A DNA stretch of 64,000 nt from Sphingomonas sp. Leaf242 (GTDB taxonomy: Bacteria > Pseudomonadota > Alphaproteobacteria > Sphingomonadales > Sphingomonadaceae): positions 31,745-95,744 of the forward strand of contig NZ_LMLW01000014.1 in assembly GCF_001422045.1 (NCBI RefSeq). Direction: 5' to 3'. Positions 7,980 to 17,900 of the stretch are shown piece by piece. Each line of letters opens with the position of its first letter. Position 1 is the stretch's first letter. The position numbers and the translations under genes were made by a program. Under the pieces are notes generated by a model. It ran no database searches. It had not been told where the DNA came from and saw only the letters and a program-made list of their open reading frames with translations.

Positions 7980-9485
7980 ATGTACCGACCCCGATCATGG
8001 TCTAATCCGGTCTTAATCATCCTGCCCTATGGTCGGGATGTGCGCCACCGTCTCTATGCCCCTGCCTTGGTTGCTATCGCTCTGCTGGGTCTTGCGCTGC
8101 GGATCTGGTCCGCGCGTGGTGGGCTGTGGGTCGACGAAGCGTGGTCGGCGGTGTTTGCGGCGCGTGCGCGAACGCCGCTCGGCGTGTTCATCGCGATCAA
8201 TCACGACAATAACCATCATCTCAACAGCCTGTGGATGCAGATGTGGGGCATCGGCGCCTCGCCGCTCGCGCTGCGCAGCCTATCGATCGCGACCGGCACG
8301 CTCACCATTCTGGTTGCCGGCGCGATCGGCGCGCAGCGGGGCGTTGGCTATGCGCTGGTCGCCGCCTTGCTGTTCGCGGTCTCGCCGATCCTCGTAAACT
8401 ATGGCTCCGAAGCGCGAGGCTATGCACCGATGCTGCTCGCCGCCCTGACGATGATCTGGCGTGTCGCGGCGGTGCTCGACGACCCGCGGCGGATCTCGCC
8501 GCGCACGGCGTGGGGCCTTGGCGGGCTGGCGATGCTGGGGCTGGTCTCGCAACTGACGATGCTGTTCTTTGTCCTCGCCATCGCCGCCTGGACCATGTGG
8601 GTGATGGTGCGACGGCTGCCGATCGATGCCGCGCTCGGATCGACTATCCGCCTGCTGCTGCCCTGTTTTGGAGCCTGTATCCTGGTGGTCGGGATGACGA
8701 TCGGTGCGGCCGTTTGGAGCCCGACCGGCATGCAGGTCGGCGATTACAGCGACTTTTCGCTCGTTGGCTGGTCCACGGCGATGGTAATGCTGGTGGGCTC
8801 GACGCTCGGTCTCCCTGATGAGGGGCAATGGATCGTCGTCGTGGTGATCGTTGCGATCATATGGCTTGGCCTCGGCGCCCGAAGCCGACGCTCGGTAGTC
8901 GGACCGTTCGCGATTGTCGCGAGCATCTTTCCGTTGCTGTTTCCGCTTTTGCAGATCGGCAACAGCGGTTTTCCGCGGTATTTTCTGCTGACGACGGTCG
9001 CCATCCTGCTGCTCGTCGCCGACGGCATCGCGAGCGCGCTCGACAGTCGAACGGCCGGGCGTCGATGGACCAAGGTGTTGGCCATGCTGTGTCTTGGTGG
9101 GATCGTCGTCGTCAGCCTGTACGAGGACATCGCGCAAGCCGCGCTTCGCCGGGGTGATCCCGGCGCGGCGATCGCGACGATGGCGGCACGTGCGCCGCGC
9201 GGGGCCGTCGTAATGGTCGATTATTTGCGGTCCGTCGCCGTGTTACGCGTGGCTGCGGTCGAGGCACGGTATCCGCTGGCGATCGCCGGCGACTGTCCAG
9301 CGCGGCGCTTCCTGCAGGTCGATCTGAGCGCACACGAGAGCGCATCACCGACCACGGTCCGGTGCGGTCGGCGCTATCGCCGGATCGTTGTTCGCCGCAG
9401 CGCCCGTCTGTCGGGTATCGACTGGGCGTTGTACGAAATAGCCGATCCATTTGGATCGGAGCGTCATACTGGAAGCCGATTTTGA
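7980..9485 (+). CDS. GT39-family-like integral membrane glycosyltransferase
   Basis: This 501-residue protein (ATG at 7980; a GTG at 8040 is an alternative) has about ten hydrophobic helices. The first external loop holds GGLWVDEAWSAVF, the acidic DE motif seen in ArnT/PMT-type transferases that use polyprenyl-phosphate sugars. It continues with NHDNNHHLNSLW, the second loop signature. A soluble C-terminal region follows the last helix, also common in the family. Such enzymes add a sugar in the periplasm. The gene is divergent from the propeller lipoprotein. The acceptor is unknown, and capsule, glycolipid or protein are all possible. Confidence 0.75.
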   Translation: MYRPRSWSNPVLIILPYGRDVRHRLYAPALVAIALLGLALRIWSARGGLWVDEAWSAVFAARARTPLGVFIAINHDNNHHLNSLWMQMWGIGASPLALRSLSIATGTLTILVAGAIGAQRGVGYALVAALLFAVSPILVNYGSEARGYAPMLLAALTMIWRVAAVLDDPRRISPRTAWGLGGLAMLGLVSQLTMLFFVLAIAAWTMWVMVRRLPIDAALGSTIRLLLPCFGACILVVGMTIGAAVWSPTGMQVGDYSDFSLVGWSTAMVMLVGSTLGLPDEGQWIVVVVIVAIIWLGLGARSRRSVVGPFAIVASIFPLLFPLLQIGNSGFPRYFLLTTVAILLLVADGIASALDSRTAGRRWTKVLAMLCLGGIVVVSLYEDIAQAALRRGDPGAAIATMAARAPRGAVVMVDYLRSVAVLRVAAVEARYPLAIAGDCPARRFLQVDLSAHESASPTTVRCGRRYRRIVVRRSARLSGIDWALYEIADPFGSERHTGSRF

Positions 9486-9579
9486 GCACGAGCATGACGA
9501 GCGATGATACAGAGCGGCGTTGCGTCGATGCCGGCCATACTGATCGGTGTGATAGGCCGGCTACTCCATAATCTTCCTA

Positions 9580-10788
9580 TTAGAGAAGGGTGATGGCAGT
9601 CTCGAGCGCATCGGGATCGATGGAAAAGTCGCTGCGGTGCGGCGCTACCGATGGATCGGAGACATCGCCAAATAGAACCCGGTAATATTGGCCCCGCACG
9701 ACCGACAAATCCCAATAAAATGGTTCTATCCAGCCAGAGGGTGCAAGATAGATCAAAGTCGTCGTCGGCCGACAAAACAGCGTATTCGTCATCGCCGCAC
9801 CCATCTGGCCGATGACGACCTGAGCCCCGGCAAATAGTCTCACCTGTTCTGCAAAGCTCATTCCCTCCGGATTCACCGTCGTGAAACCGTACCGCTCAAC
9901 CAAATTGCGAATGGCCTCTTCATTCGCCAAGGTCCGACCATATCGGCTTGAACGGGTCACAAACAACAAGGTCTGTCCGTCAGGGGCAGGCCGCTCTGCA
10001 AGAGCACGCGACACGATTTCTCGCGCCGCATGATCAATCGCGATCGGCGATTTTTGCACCGGATGCTGACTGACCGGCGTCGCGTAAAATAACTCGTCGA
10101 AATGATATGGTATGTCAGGCGTGAGCAGGTCGATGTGAACCGCCTCGCCCAACATCATGCGGATCGACTGTATCCGTATATCGTCGATTGCCGAGCCATG
10201 GCTATGTATAAGAACGCGAACAGGGCGCGGGTCGACTTGTGCAAGTGCGTCGATCGCTTTCAGTCTTGGCAGATCGTCGACCAGCCAATGGCCATAATTG
10301 GAAGACCCTGCGGAGCCTATAAACAGGTTTTTCCATGCACTGTTGGCAAATCGTTCCGGATCGGCTGTCGATATAGCATCGGAACTCACCGTGGAAACGG
10401 CCCCTCGATCATTGGGACGATGTGTCTCGTATACGATCTTCGGCGTTTCCGAAACGTTCGCGTAGATGATGCTGTTGGCCAACACCGCGTCCTTCAGGCG
10501 CACCACGACTGAAGCAGGGCAATTCCTGGTCGCGATACTGGCATAAAACGCGCCAAGCTCCTGCGTAAAAGTAGTCGGTACGACAAAGCCGTCAGCTGGA
10601 AAACGCCAGTGGTAACGGGCCGTCGCGAACAAATCGGTGACGACGTCTATACCTAGACTTGTCGGATCGGTCGAAACGGCTTCCGGAACGTCTTCGTTCA
10701 AACCCTGCGGAATAGCGCCGGTGCCGTAGGTGCGGGTAACGGAGCAGCAGATGTAAGACAAAGTTGCATTCGACTGACCAGCGATCAT
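9580..10788 (-). CDS. GT61-family (DUF563) glycosyltransferase
   Basis: This 402-residue protein matches the GT61/DUF563 pattern: NYGHWLVDDLPRL (about residues 165-177), LLFVTRSSRYGRTLANEEAI (about 276-295) and a C-terminal EQVRLFAGAQVVIGQMGAAMTN (about 315-336), which is the nucleotide-sugar-binding end of the fold. In bacteria these enzymes occur in capsule and LPS loci. Its ATG overlaps the stop of the TPR-GT2 gene by 4 bases (ATGA), so the two form an operon read leftwards. The sugar donor and linkage cannot be read from sequence. Confidence 0.8.
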   Translation of the reverse strand: MIAGQSNATLSYICCSVTRTYGTGAIPQGLNEDVPEAVSTDPTSLGIDVVTDLFATARYHWRFPADGFVVPTTFTQELGAFYASIATRNCPASVVVRLKDAVLANSIIYANVSETPKIVYETHRPNDRGAVSTVSSDAISTADPERFANSAWKNLFIGSAGSSNYGHWLVDDLPRLKAIDALAQVDPRPVRVLIHSHGSAIDDIRIQSIRMMLGEAVHIDLLTPDIPYHFDELFYATPVSQHPVQKSPIAIDHAAREIVSRALAERPAPDGQTLLFVTRSSRYGRTLANEEAIRNLVERYGFTTVNPEGMSFAEQVRLFAGAQVVIGQMGAAMTNTLFCRPTTTLIYLAPSGWIEPFYWDLSVVRGQYYRVLFGDVSDPSVAPHRSDFSIDPDALETAITLL

Positions 10789-13529
10789 GATTCAACATCT
10801 GTCGCGTATCCACGCTGCCACGGCATTGGCGTGCGAGGCGGAGTTGCGGGGGAAAAGTCCAGCCGATCAAGTGACAGATTGGGAGAGTAATAAGGGTCAT
10901 TGGTAAGAAGGTCGGACCATTTATCCCGCATCCATTCGGCTTCTTTGGCGAGTCGTTCCGCACGCGCGCCCTTCTTGTCGCTGCCGCGCGTCCTGCTTTC
11001 TTTGTGAATCAGCATGATTTCGGGATCACCGACCACTTTGAGACCCGTGGCGCGTATCTTCAGACAAAGATCGACGTCGTTATAGGCCACTCGCAGTTCG
11101 GGATCGAACCCACCGACCTTCGTAAAATCGCTTCGCCGAATGAACAGGCATGCGGCAGTGACTGCGGAAAATTCCTGCATCAGCCGGGCCTTGCCAAAAT
11201 ACCCGGGGTCGTCCGCGTTCATGCCGCCATGGGGTGTACCCGCAACGCGGTGATCGCCCATCCCCAGCGCTATGCCGAAATGCTGAAGGGTTCTGTCCGG
11301 ATAGAGCAGTCGCGCACCGACGATCCCAACCTCGTCGAGCGACAGGAGCGCCCGCGCGCGTGCCAACCAGTCGCCAGACAGAATTTCCGTGTCGTTGTTG
11401 AGGAAGCAGAGGAGATCGCCTTGCGCCTGTTCAGCCGCGAAATTGTTGATCATCGAAAAGTTGAACGGTTGATCGTAGCGCAACACGCGCGCCGTTCCCG
11501 CGGTCGCCAAAGCATCGAGATAAGCGAGCGTCGCGGGATCGTCCGATCCATTGTCTACTATCAGGATTTCGACATGCTCGGGTACTGTTGCGAGGATCGA
11601 AGTGATGCAGGGTTCGAGAACGTCGAGCCCGTTGCGTGTCGGTATGATGATCGAAATCGATGTATCGAACGCACGCGAAGGGCTGACACCGGTGCAGCCG
11701 GGCGCAAAGCCGTTGCCGGATCGCAACGGCATCCCAGTTCGCTCGAAATGGCCGTTGATCGCCAGTTGTGCCGCGACGATCGCATAGCCTTTCTGGTCCG
11801 GCGATATCGCGGTCGATCCCGGCGTCGTGCGCCAGTGATACAGGACGTGCGGAATATGGACGATGCGTTCGTCACTACTCCGTTCATAGCAGCGAAGCAG
11901 CAGATCATAATCCTGACTGCCCTCAAGCCCCAACCGGAAACCGCCGATCTCGTTGACCAAAGAGCGTCTATAGACGCCGAGATGACTAACCATATTATGG
12001 CCATACATCAGAAACTTGCTGAAGGCTCCTTTAAAGTAGGGCGCCGACCTATTGTTGTGAAGGTCGATCTTGTCCTCGTCCGAAAACAAGACATCGGCAT
12101 TTGGGTGACGGTTGATATAATGCGCTACGACGAAAAGCGTATAGTCGGGAATGACATCGTCATGATCGACGAGAACGATAAAGTCACCCGTCGCCAATGC
12201 AAGGGCTCGATTACTGGCATCGGAAATGTGGCCGTTCTTCGGAGAACGGACGTATTTTACCCGGGGATCGCGACGCGCATATTCTGCCAGGACCTCAACC
12301 ACTTCGGGTTTCGGAGAATGGTCATCGGCGACACAGATCTCGAAATCGGGATATGTCTGCTCTAGCATGGCATCGAGGCAGGCACGAAGCAGTATGAGGG
12401 GGGTATTGTACGTCGGCATAACAAAGGAAAACGATGGTTTCATCGTCATCGCAGCCGTCATCTGATCGATGATCGCATAGTCTTCGGGGAGCGGGCGTTC
12501 GTATTTGAAGAGCCAGCGTCGATAATGAGCATCGAGATCAAATTCCGACACCATAAGAATCAACGATGCTTCCGCAGCCTCGCGCGGCTTCATCGGCACG
12601 CGGGCGAAACACGACCGCGCTAGCTCGATCAGCGGTGTGATGTCGATGTCACGTGCCGCATGCTCTCTGATGACGGTTTCGGCATCGCCGAAATCTTCTA
12701 TGGCAGTGAATTTCAGTGAAGGAAGGTGTATTATATTCGACTTGCGGTCGGGATCCCACCGTAACCGGACAATCTGGTCGGGGTGCGTCAATAGCAGCGA
12801 TACCGGTTTATTGCTCGACGAAAATGGCAAACTCATCTTTTCGTCAAAGCCGTCACCGTAATCTATATAGAGCTGGCCGTTGAGAGAGTTTTCCTTATCA
12901 ATCGCTGAGGCCTGTATAGTAAGAAGGCCTATGCCGGAAACGGCTGCAATAGTGGTATCGAGCGAAAACGTTATCCACGGGTCAAGAGACGAAAACTTCA
13001 GGCGGTTCTTATTCGTAAGGCTGACATCATTCGCTTCAATGGGTGAAAGCCCGATGCTTTGCTTAGATATTGCCAAGATCGCGTCAGGCAAAGCCTTTTG
13101 CCTTACGCGTTGCGTTTCGAGCGAGGGGTTCAGCTGGTTTAGAGCATCGATCTCAAATAAGGCGTGCCTATTGCCATTGCTTTCAGCGCTGCGCCGGTAG
13201 AAAATCAGGGCTTTTTCCATATCGCCCATCAATTTATGGACATGGCCTATGTTAAGTAGGAGGTCGGCATCGCGAGGCATGCGCGCCAGGGCGGTTTGGT
13301 AGGCATCAAGTGCTTCGCCCAAGGATCCGTTTTCCTTGAGTGCATGACCGAGTTGTACCCAGATCGCGGCATCGCGCGAATGCTTGGCCAAATGCGTCCG
13401 ATAGTGAGTAGCTGCAGCGGCCCAATTACGGGTATCGCGAGCACGATCTCCCTCTCGTCGTGCCGAGTTTCTAGTCGCTTGCGACCGCTTGCTAAGTGGG
13501 AATAGCGAATGCAAACTTGGCCGTTTCAC
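10785..13529 (-). CDS. TPR-containing tandem GT2 glycosyltransferase
   Basis: This 914-residue multidomain protein probably adds two sugars to a growing chain. Residues 25-125 hold TPR repeats (AAIWVQLGHALKENG, ADLLLNIGHVHKLMG). About 180-280 is a beta-rich unassigned region. GT2 domain A spans about 364-590, with VMPTYNTP, VADDHS and the metal site DHDD (455-458). GT2 domain B spans about 624-860, with IIIPTRNG, IVDNGS, LNNDTE (710-715) and the acceptor-side NDVDLCL (817-823). Both domains look catalytically complete. It is divergent from another TPR-GT2 gene and heads an operon with the GT61 gene. Confidence 0.85.
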   Translation of the reverse strand: MKRPSLHSLFPLSKRSQATRNSARREGDRARDTRNWAAAATHYRTHLAKHSRDAAIWVQLGHALKENGSLGEALDAYQTALARMPRDADLLLNIGHVHKLMGDMEKALIFYRRSAESNGNRHALFEIDALNQLNPSLETQRVRQKALPDAILAISKQSIGLSPIEANDVSLTNKNRLKFSSLDPWITFSLDTTIAAVSGIGLLTIQASAIDKENSLNGQLYIDYGDGFDEKMSLPFSSSNKPVSLLLTHPDQIVRLRWDPDRKSNIIHLPSLKFTAIEDFGDAETVIREHAARDIDITPLIELARSCFARVPMKPREAAEASLILMVSEFDLDAHYRRWLFKYERPLPEDYAIIDQMTAAMTMKPSFSFVMPTYNTPLILLRACLDAMLEQTYPDFEICVADDHSPKPEVVEVLAEYARRDPRVKYVRSPKNGHISDASNRALALATGDFIVLVDHDDVIPDYTLFVVAHYINRHPNADVLFSDEDKIDLHNNRSAPYFKGAFSKFLMYGHNMVSHLGVYRRSLVNEIGGFRLGLEGSQDYDLLLRCYERSSDERIVHIPHVLYHWRTTPGSTAISPDQKGYAIVAAQLAINGHFERTGMPLRSGNGFAPGCTGVSPSRAFDTSISIIIPTRNGLDVLEPCITSILATVPEHVEILIVDNGSDDPATLAYLDALATAGTARVLRYDQPFNFSMINNFAAEQAQGDLLCFLNNDTEILSGDWLARARALLSLDEVGIVGARLLYPDRTLQHFGIALGMGDHRVAGTPHGGMNADDPGYFGKARLMQEFSAVTAACLFIRRSDFTKVGGFDPELRVAYNDVDLCLKIRATGLKVVGDPEIMLIHKESRTRGSDKKGARAERLAKEAEWMRDKWSDLLTNDPYYSPNLSLDRLDFSPATPPRTPMPWQRGYATDVES

Positions 13530-13576
13530 GTAAACCTCTTTCCCCGTCCGTGCGCGGATACCGCGGTGCCGGTGCC

Positions 13577-13594
13577 GCTTGCGCTAGCGCAAGC
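13577..13594. promoter_or_regulatory. 18-bp perfect palindrome between divergent TPR-GT2 genes
   Basis: The sequence GCTTGCGCTAGCGCAAGC is a perfect inverted repeat centred in the 118-base divergent gap. One gene starts 48 bases to the left and the other 54 bases to the right, so it is placed to be an operator shared by both promoters, or a hairpin. No regulator gene is nearby. Confidence 0.4.
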
Positions 13595-13647
13595 CGTGCG
13601 CATCCACTAGATCAATTTGCGGCGATAAAGCTGTCTTGGGGAACGTA

Positions 13648-15774
13648 ATGCTGAGTTTGGCGGCTATCCGATTTCGGACCGCGGCCCGCGAGGCTGCACG
13701 AAATCGGGACTGGATTACCGCGGTAAAATCGTACCAAGCCTACCTCGTTCGCAAGCCCAACGACGTCAAAGCTTTGGTGCAATATGGTCACGCGACAAGG
13801 GAGGCCGGCGATATCGAGGCAGCAGTTGCCGCTTATGGCCGGGCTCTGGATATCACGCCCCAAGCTGCAGAAATCTGGTTTCATCTGTCGCATGCCTGCA
13901 AGCGATTAGGGGATAGATCCGCGGCGATCGACTGCTGCGCACGGGCTGCCGAACTTGATCCTACGTTCGCCAAAGCGACCGAGGAGCTGCTGGCTCTCGG
14001 CGCGCGTGATCGCCTCCCCTTTGGTACTGCGGTCGATGGTGCAAGCGCAACCGCTACCCCCTCTGGCGGCCATATCGACCATGTACCGTTCGGGTCGGGA
14101 GTTTATCCGCCCTCGCGATACGACGCTTTCCGGCAGCAGGTGTCTATTCCAGCACCGCCACGCCCAGTTTCGATCGCTAATGAAGAGGCGAGGCCAACGA
14201 TGGTTCTGATCGACGCGCGTTCAGCGTTGCCGGTCGAGGTCCGTGCGACCTTGTCCAGCCTGCTCGATCAGGTCGACGACCGATGGCAGGCCATCGTCTA
14301 TGCCCCGGCGGTCATTTCCAGCCATTCCGTCGCCAGTTTGGCGGCGATCGATCCCCGCATCCGCTTCGTCGCGGTCGATACCCCCCTGCCCGGCGTGGCA
14401 GACGCGCCGCATGTTCTGTTGGTTAGAGCTGGCGACATGCTCGACCGTCAAGCGCTTGCCTGGTTCTCGTTCGCGGCAATTAGGACGGACTGCGTCGCTG
14501 CCTATTGCGATCATGATCGCGCCGTCGATGACTGGCGAACCGGGCGTACCTTCATGCAACCCGCATTCCAGCCGATGTACGATCCCGAATGGTTTTCCGA
14601 TACGGACAATAGCCCTGCCTTGCTCTTCGTCGTTCGTACTCGGCTGCCGTTGTTCGACTGGCCGTGGGGTGGCAGCTGCCAGATACTTCACGAGGCTGCG
14701 GCGATCGGCGCGGTCGTCCATCTTCCATTGTTATTGGCGAGCCGCAAAATACTGGCTGCTCAGGCCGATCAAGCGTTAACCGATCCCCCGGGGCCGGCTA
14801 CGGACCTCGCGGACCCGACGCCTGCCAGAGACAGACAAATCGCCAACCAGCCTCCCCAGGCGATCCAGATCATAGTCCAGACCCGTGACGAGCCGGCCAT
14901 GCTCAAGGCGGCGGTCGACACCCTTCGCCACCGCGCGGCGCGGGCCGACCTTCTCGAGATCACGATTGTCGACAATCGCAGCGTGGAGCCTGCGACAGCG
15001 CGACTGCTCGATCGATGGCAGCGCGGTAAGGTGGCAACGACGTTACCGCTCGACGAGCCGTTCAACTGGTCGCGCGCGAACAATCTTGGCGTCGAGATCG
15101 GGACGGCGCCGCTGCTCTTGTTCCTCAATAACGACACCGAGATGCTGAGCGCTGGTTGGGACGATATGCTGCGCGATGCGCTGTCCGCGGACGACGTCGG
15201 AATCGTCGGTGCCACGTTGCTATACCCCGACCATAGTATTCAGCATGCCGGCGTCGTGATGGGCATGGGCGGTGGTGGCCCCATTCACGAAGGTGTCGGG
15301 CGTCGGATCGAAGCCGGCCCTGGCGACCGTTGGCGCAAACCGCGCAGCGCGGCCGCGGTGACCGGAGCTTTCATGGCGATGCGGCGCAGCGTCTTTTCCG
15401 AGGTCGGTGGGTTCGATGCGCTACAGTTCGCGATCGCGTTCAACGATATCGATCTGTGCCTGCGCGTCCGAACCGCGGGGTTCCGGATCGTGATGGCATC
15501 GCAAATTCTGGTTATCCATCACGAATCCAAGACGCGGGGGCTTAACACCACCAGATCGCAAGTCGCCTGGGATCTCGACGAACTCGGCCGCATGCATGAT
15601 CGCTGGGGTTCGGCGTTATTCGACGATCCGGCCTATAACCCGCATTGGACCCATGTCGGCCAGCCCTTCGACGGCTATCGCATTCCCACTATGCAAGAGG
15701 TGCTCCATCGTATCGATCTGGCCGCCCAGCCGACTCCTTGGATCCCGGTCATCGGTGCCGAAGATCCCGTATAG
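13648..15774 (+). CDS. TPR-containing GT2 glycosyltransferase with a degenerate first domain
   Basis: The ATG at 13648 has GGGGA 6 bases ahead, so I prefer it to the TTG at 13636; the product is 708 residues. TPR units lie at about 10-110. Residues 183-370 align in layout with a first GT2 domain (TLSSLLDQVDDRWQAIV, HVLLVRAGDML), but the usual metal-binding DHDD is replaced, so this domain is probably inactive. A complete GT2 domain runs from about 405 to 650, with IIVQTRDEPAM, IVDNRS, LNNDTE (493-498) and NDIDLCL. It is a divergent partner and likely paralogue of the 914-residue enzyme. Confidence 0.8.
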   Translation: MLSLAAIRFRTAAREAARNRDWITAVKSYQAYLVRKPNDVKALVQYGHATREAGDIEAAVAAYGRALDITPQAAEIWFHLSHACKRLGDRSAAIDCCARAAELDPTFAKATEELLALGARDRLPFGTAVDGASATATPSGGHIDHVPFGSGVYPPSRYDAFRQQVSIPAPPRPVSIANEEARPTMVLIDARSALPVEVRATLSSLLDQVDDRWQAIVYAPAVISSHSVASLAAIDPRIRFVAVDTPLPGVADAPHVLLVRAGDMLDRQALAWFSFAAIRTDCVAAYCDHDRAVDDWRTGRTFMQPAFQPMYDPEWFSDTDNSPALLFVVRTRLPLFDWPWGGSCQILHEAAAIGAVVHLPLLLASRKILAAQADQALTDPPGPATDLADPTPARDRQIANQPPQAIQIIVQTRDEPAMLKAAVDTLRHRAARADLLEITIVDNRSVEPATARLLDRWQRGKVATTLPLDEPFNWSRANNLGVEIGTAPLLLFLNNDTEMLSAGWDDMLRDALSADDVGIVGATLLYPDHSIQHAGVVMGMGGGGPIHEGVGRRIEAGPGDRWRKPRSAAAVTGAFMAMRRSVFSEVGGFDALQFAIAFNDIDLCLRVRTAGFRIVMASQILVIHHESKTRGLNTTRSQVAWDLDELGRMHDRWGSALFDDPAYNPHWTHVGQPFDGYRIPTMQEVLHRIDLAAQPTPWIPVIGAEDPV

Positions 15775-15820
15775 GTTTATGAACCGCGTAAAAGACGATT
15801 TCGAACGATAGACTGCACCG

Positions 15821-16582
15821 TTATACTGCCGTTGGCACTCGGTTGTTCTGAACGAAGTTGCTAGGAATATCGTTCGTGCCTTTTTCGATGAAGATCATGT
15901 TGTGGTAAAATCGAATCGATACGATCGTCTGGTCGAATATCGTCGGCGTATAACCGGGACGATGGATCTCGCGCCAATTGAGACCATCGATGAATTGCTT
16001 GAAGAACGCGACGCTCGTCATCGGCGTATTCAGATCCGAGCTGTTGCCGCCATGATCTGACCAGTAGGAGGTCTGAACATCCTCGATGACGTACCAGCCG
16101 CCCGGCTTTACATACTGAAACAGCATGAGAAAAGACGCGATCACATGCTCGCTGCGATGGCTGCCGTCGTCGATTATGATATCGAATGCACGATCCGGAT
16201 TGTCGCCAATGACGGCTGCGATCGCGACCGGATCGGCCTGTGATCCCTGATAGGTCTTGACCCGCTCCTGTTCGAGGCCGGGCTTCGCATACCAGTCGAG
16301 GCCGTAAATATGCCCGGAAGGAAAATAATCCTTCCACATGCGCAACGATGCGCCGCCTGCATTGGGATCGTCGTAACCACCGATGCCGATTTCCAGCAAT
16401 TGCACCGGCTTTGCGCGCATCGCCCCAAAGCATGCATGATAATGCGTAGTATAAAAATGCGACCCGAACTTGTCAGACCCATGCAGCAAGGCGAGGCGAT
16501 CGAGATCGTTTTCAGGCAGCATGTTTCTCAAGACCTTCTTGTGAGCGGGCATTCGCCACGAAGTCGCTAGCGGCATAGGCAA
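15821..16582 (-). CDS. Class I SAM methyltransferase (macrocin/MycE O-methyltransferase-like)
   Basis: This 253-residue protein resembles antibiotic sugar O-methyltransferases of the MycE/TylE group: LHGSDKFGSHFYTTHYHACF (about residues 34-53), motif I LLEIGIGGYDDPNAGGASLR (about 61-80), HIYGLDWY, and the metal-type acidic IIIDDGSHRSEHV (about 135-147), then GGWYVIEDVQTSYW. Such enzymes methylate sugar hydroxyls, often with Mg. Placement among glycosyltransferases suggests it methylates a capsule sugar. ATGs at residues 1, 11 and 21 make the start uncertain. It lies downstream of the export lipoprotein gene on the same strand, 51 bases away. Confidence 0.75.
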   Translation of the reverse strand: MPMPLATSWRMPAHKKVLRNMLPENDLDRLALLHGSDKFGSHFYTTHYHACFGAMRAKPVQLLEIGIGGYDDPNAGGASLRMWKDYFPSGHIYGLDWYAKPGLEQERVKTYQGSQADPVAIAAVIGDNPDRAFDIIIDDGSHRSEHVIASFLMLFQYVKPGGWYVIEDVQTSYWSDHGGNSSDLNTPMTSVAFFKQFIDGLNWREIHRPGYTPTIFDQTIVSIRFYHNMIFIEKGTNDIPSNFVQNNRVPTAV

Positions 16583-16633
16583 CGGAGATCACGATCGGAT
16601 ACTTCTAGTAGCGTGTGCAGCGCCCGGCATGCC

Positions 16634-17785
16634 CTAGTTGGTGATCTGTCGTGCCGTGATGAACGGAGCGAACAACTGGTTGATGATCCCGAATAGCTTG
16701 GCAGGCTGGTTGGCGCGGGCATTGGCGATGTAGACCACGTCCTTATCGTGCATTGCAAACCGCTGGGCCAGAAAATAACTTTCTGGTTTCAATAGGTTGA
16801 GGCGATAGATTACCGGTTCCTCGCCATCCGATCCGACCCGCATACCATACCGGAACAGGAAGATTGCCGAAGGATCGGCGACCGCGTCATTGGGCCCGCC
16901 CGCCCGTGCCAACGCCTCGGCGAGCGACACTTCGCCGGTTTCGAAAGCGACCTGCGAGATGCGGGTGACCGCGCCGAAAACGGTGTACGTCCGCGGTCGG
17001 CGGATCAACTCGATCCGGTCGCCGGGGACGAGCGCTAGATCATCGGGGCTGCTCGCGCGGATCGTACCCAGTCGCTGCTCGACGGTCCGATTTCCGCGGA
17101 CAAACCGGACGATGGTGTCATCGGAGGTGTTGGCGCTTCCACCGGCACTGGCGATCGCATCGAGCAGGTGCTCACGTCCGAGCGTCAGCGGAAAACGGCC
17201 GGGGCGATTGACCGCGCCGGCAACGTAGACGGTATTGGAGATATTCTGGCGGATCGCCAACAATACCCGCGGGTCCTGCGATTTGCCCCGCAAGCCGGCC
17301 GCCACACGCTTCTGGGCTTCGTCCGCGGTAAGACCGCCGACATCAATCGAACCCAGATAGGGTAGATCTATCCGACCATTGGCATCGACGACGGTATCGG
17401 GGAACGTCTCGCCGTGCGCCGAGGGATCGAACCCACCTGGTGCCGAACGGGTCCCCCCCCCAAACAGCGACACGCCGACTTCGTAGATCGAAATCGTCAG
17501 AACATCGCCCGGCCCGATCAGATCTACCCGGTGGCTTTCAGCGAGGGGGGCAAGCGTCGGCAGGACGGCCGCGCGCTCGCGTTCGATGCTATTGATGGCG
17601 TTGATCGCATTGAGATCAAGATCGACGATCCGGAAACGAACATTGCCATCGGGCGTTTTGGACTGTCGGAGGATGGCACCGGCGGTTGGCCCGTTCGACG
17701 GGAGCGCGGCACATCCAGCGACCGTGAGAAGCGATATTGATCCAAGCAGGTTCAGGACGCGCCCACGAGCAAAACTTAACGACAT
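16634..17785 (-). CDS. Outer-membrane polysaccharide export lipoprotein (Wza/KpsD/CtrA family)
   Basis: I start at the ATG 17785 (MSLSFARGR), which gives 383 residues with a signal peptide ending in lipobox VAGC (Cys about 24). Longer frames upstream lack sense as leaders. The domains are Poly_export (DLIGPGDVLTISIYEVG, about 90-105; DANGRIDLPYLGSIDVGGLT, about 138-157) followed by two SLBB-like folds (VYVAGAVNRPGRFPL; YTVFGAVTRISQVAF). The family forms the outer-membrane channel for capsule chains. The KpsT-like ATPase gene is 115 bases upstream on the same strand, as in ABC-type capsule loci. The C terminus ends FITARQITN without a clear membrane helix. Confidence 0.9.
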   Translation of the reverse strand: MSLSFARGRVLNLLGSISLLTVAGCAALPSNGPTAGAILRQSKTPDGNVRFRIVDLDLNAINAINSIERERAAVLPTLAPLAESHRVDLIGPGDVLTISIYEVGVSLFGGGTRSAPGGFDPSAHGETFPDTVVDANGRIDLPYLGSIDVGGLTADEAQKRVAAGLRGKSQDPRVLLAIRQNISNTVYVAGAVNRPGRFPLTLGREHLLDAIASAGGSANTSDDTIVRFVRGNRTVEQRLGTIRASSPDDLALVPGDRIELIRRPRTYTVFGAVTRISQVAFETGEVSLAEALARAGGPNDAVADPSAIFLFRYGMRVGSDGEEPVIYRLNLLKPESYFLAQRFAMHDKDVVYIANARANQPAKLFGIINQLFAPFITARQITN

Positions 17786-17900
17786 CAACCTGTAGTTCCT
17801 GAATATCCAAGCCCGAGTAGGTGCAGGCCATATGCTAAAACGTCGGTCCATTAGGGGCCCCGGCGATGAATTGCCATTAAATATCATGCGTTGTGCAGCA

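Noticed and set aside
11004..12365. 453-codon plus-strand ORF opposite the TPR-GT2 gene
   Set aside because: Antisense to catalytic GT2 domains, with no motif of its own.
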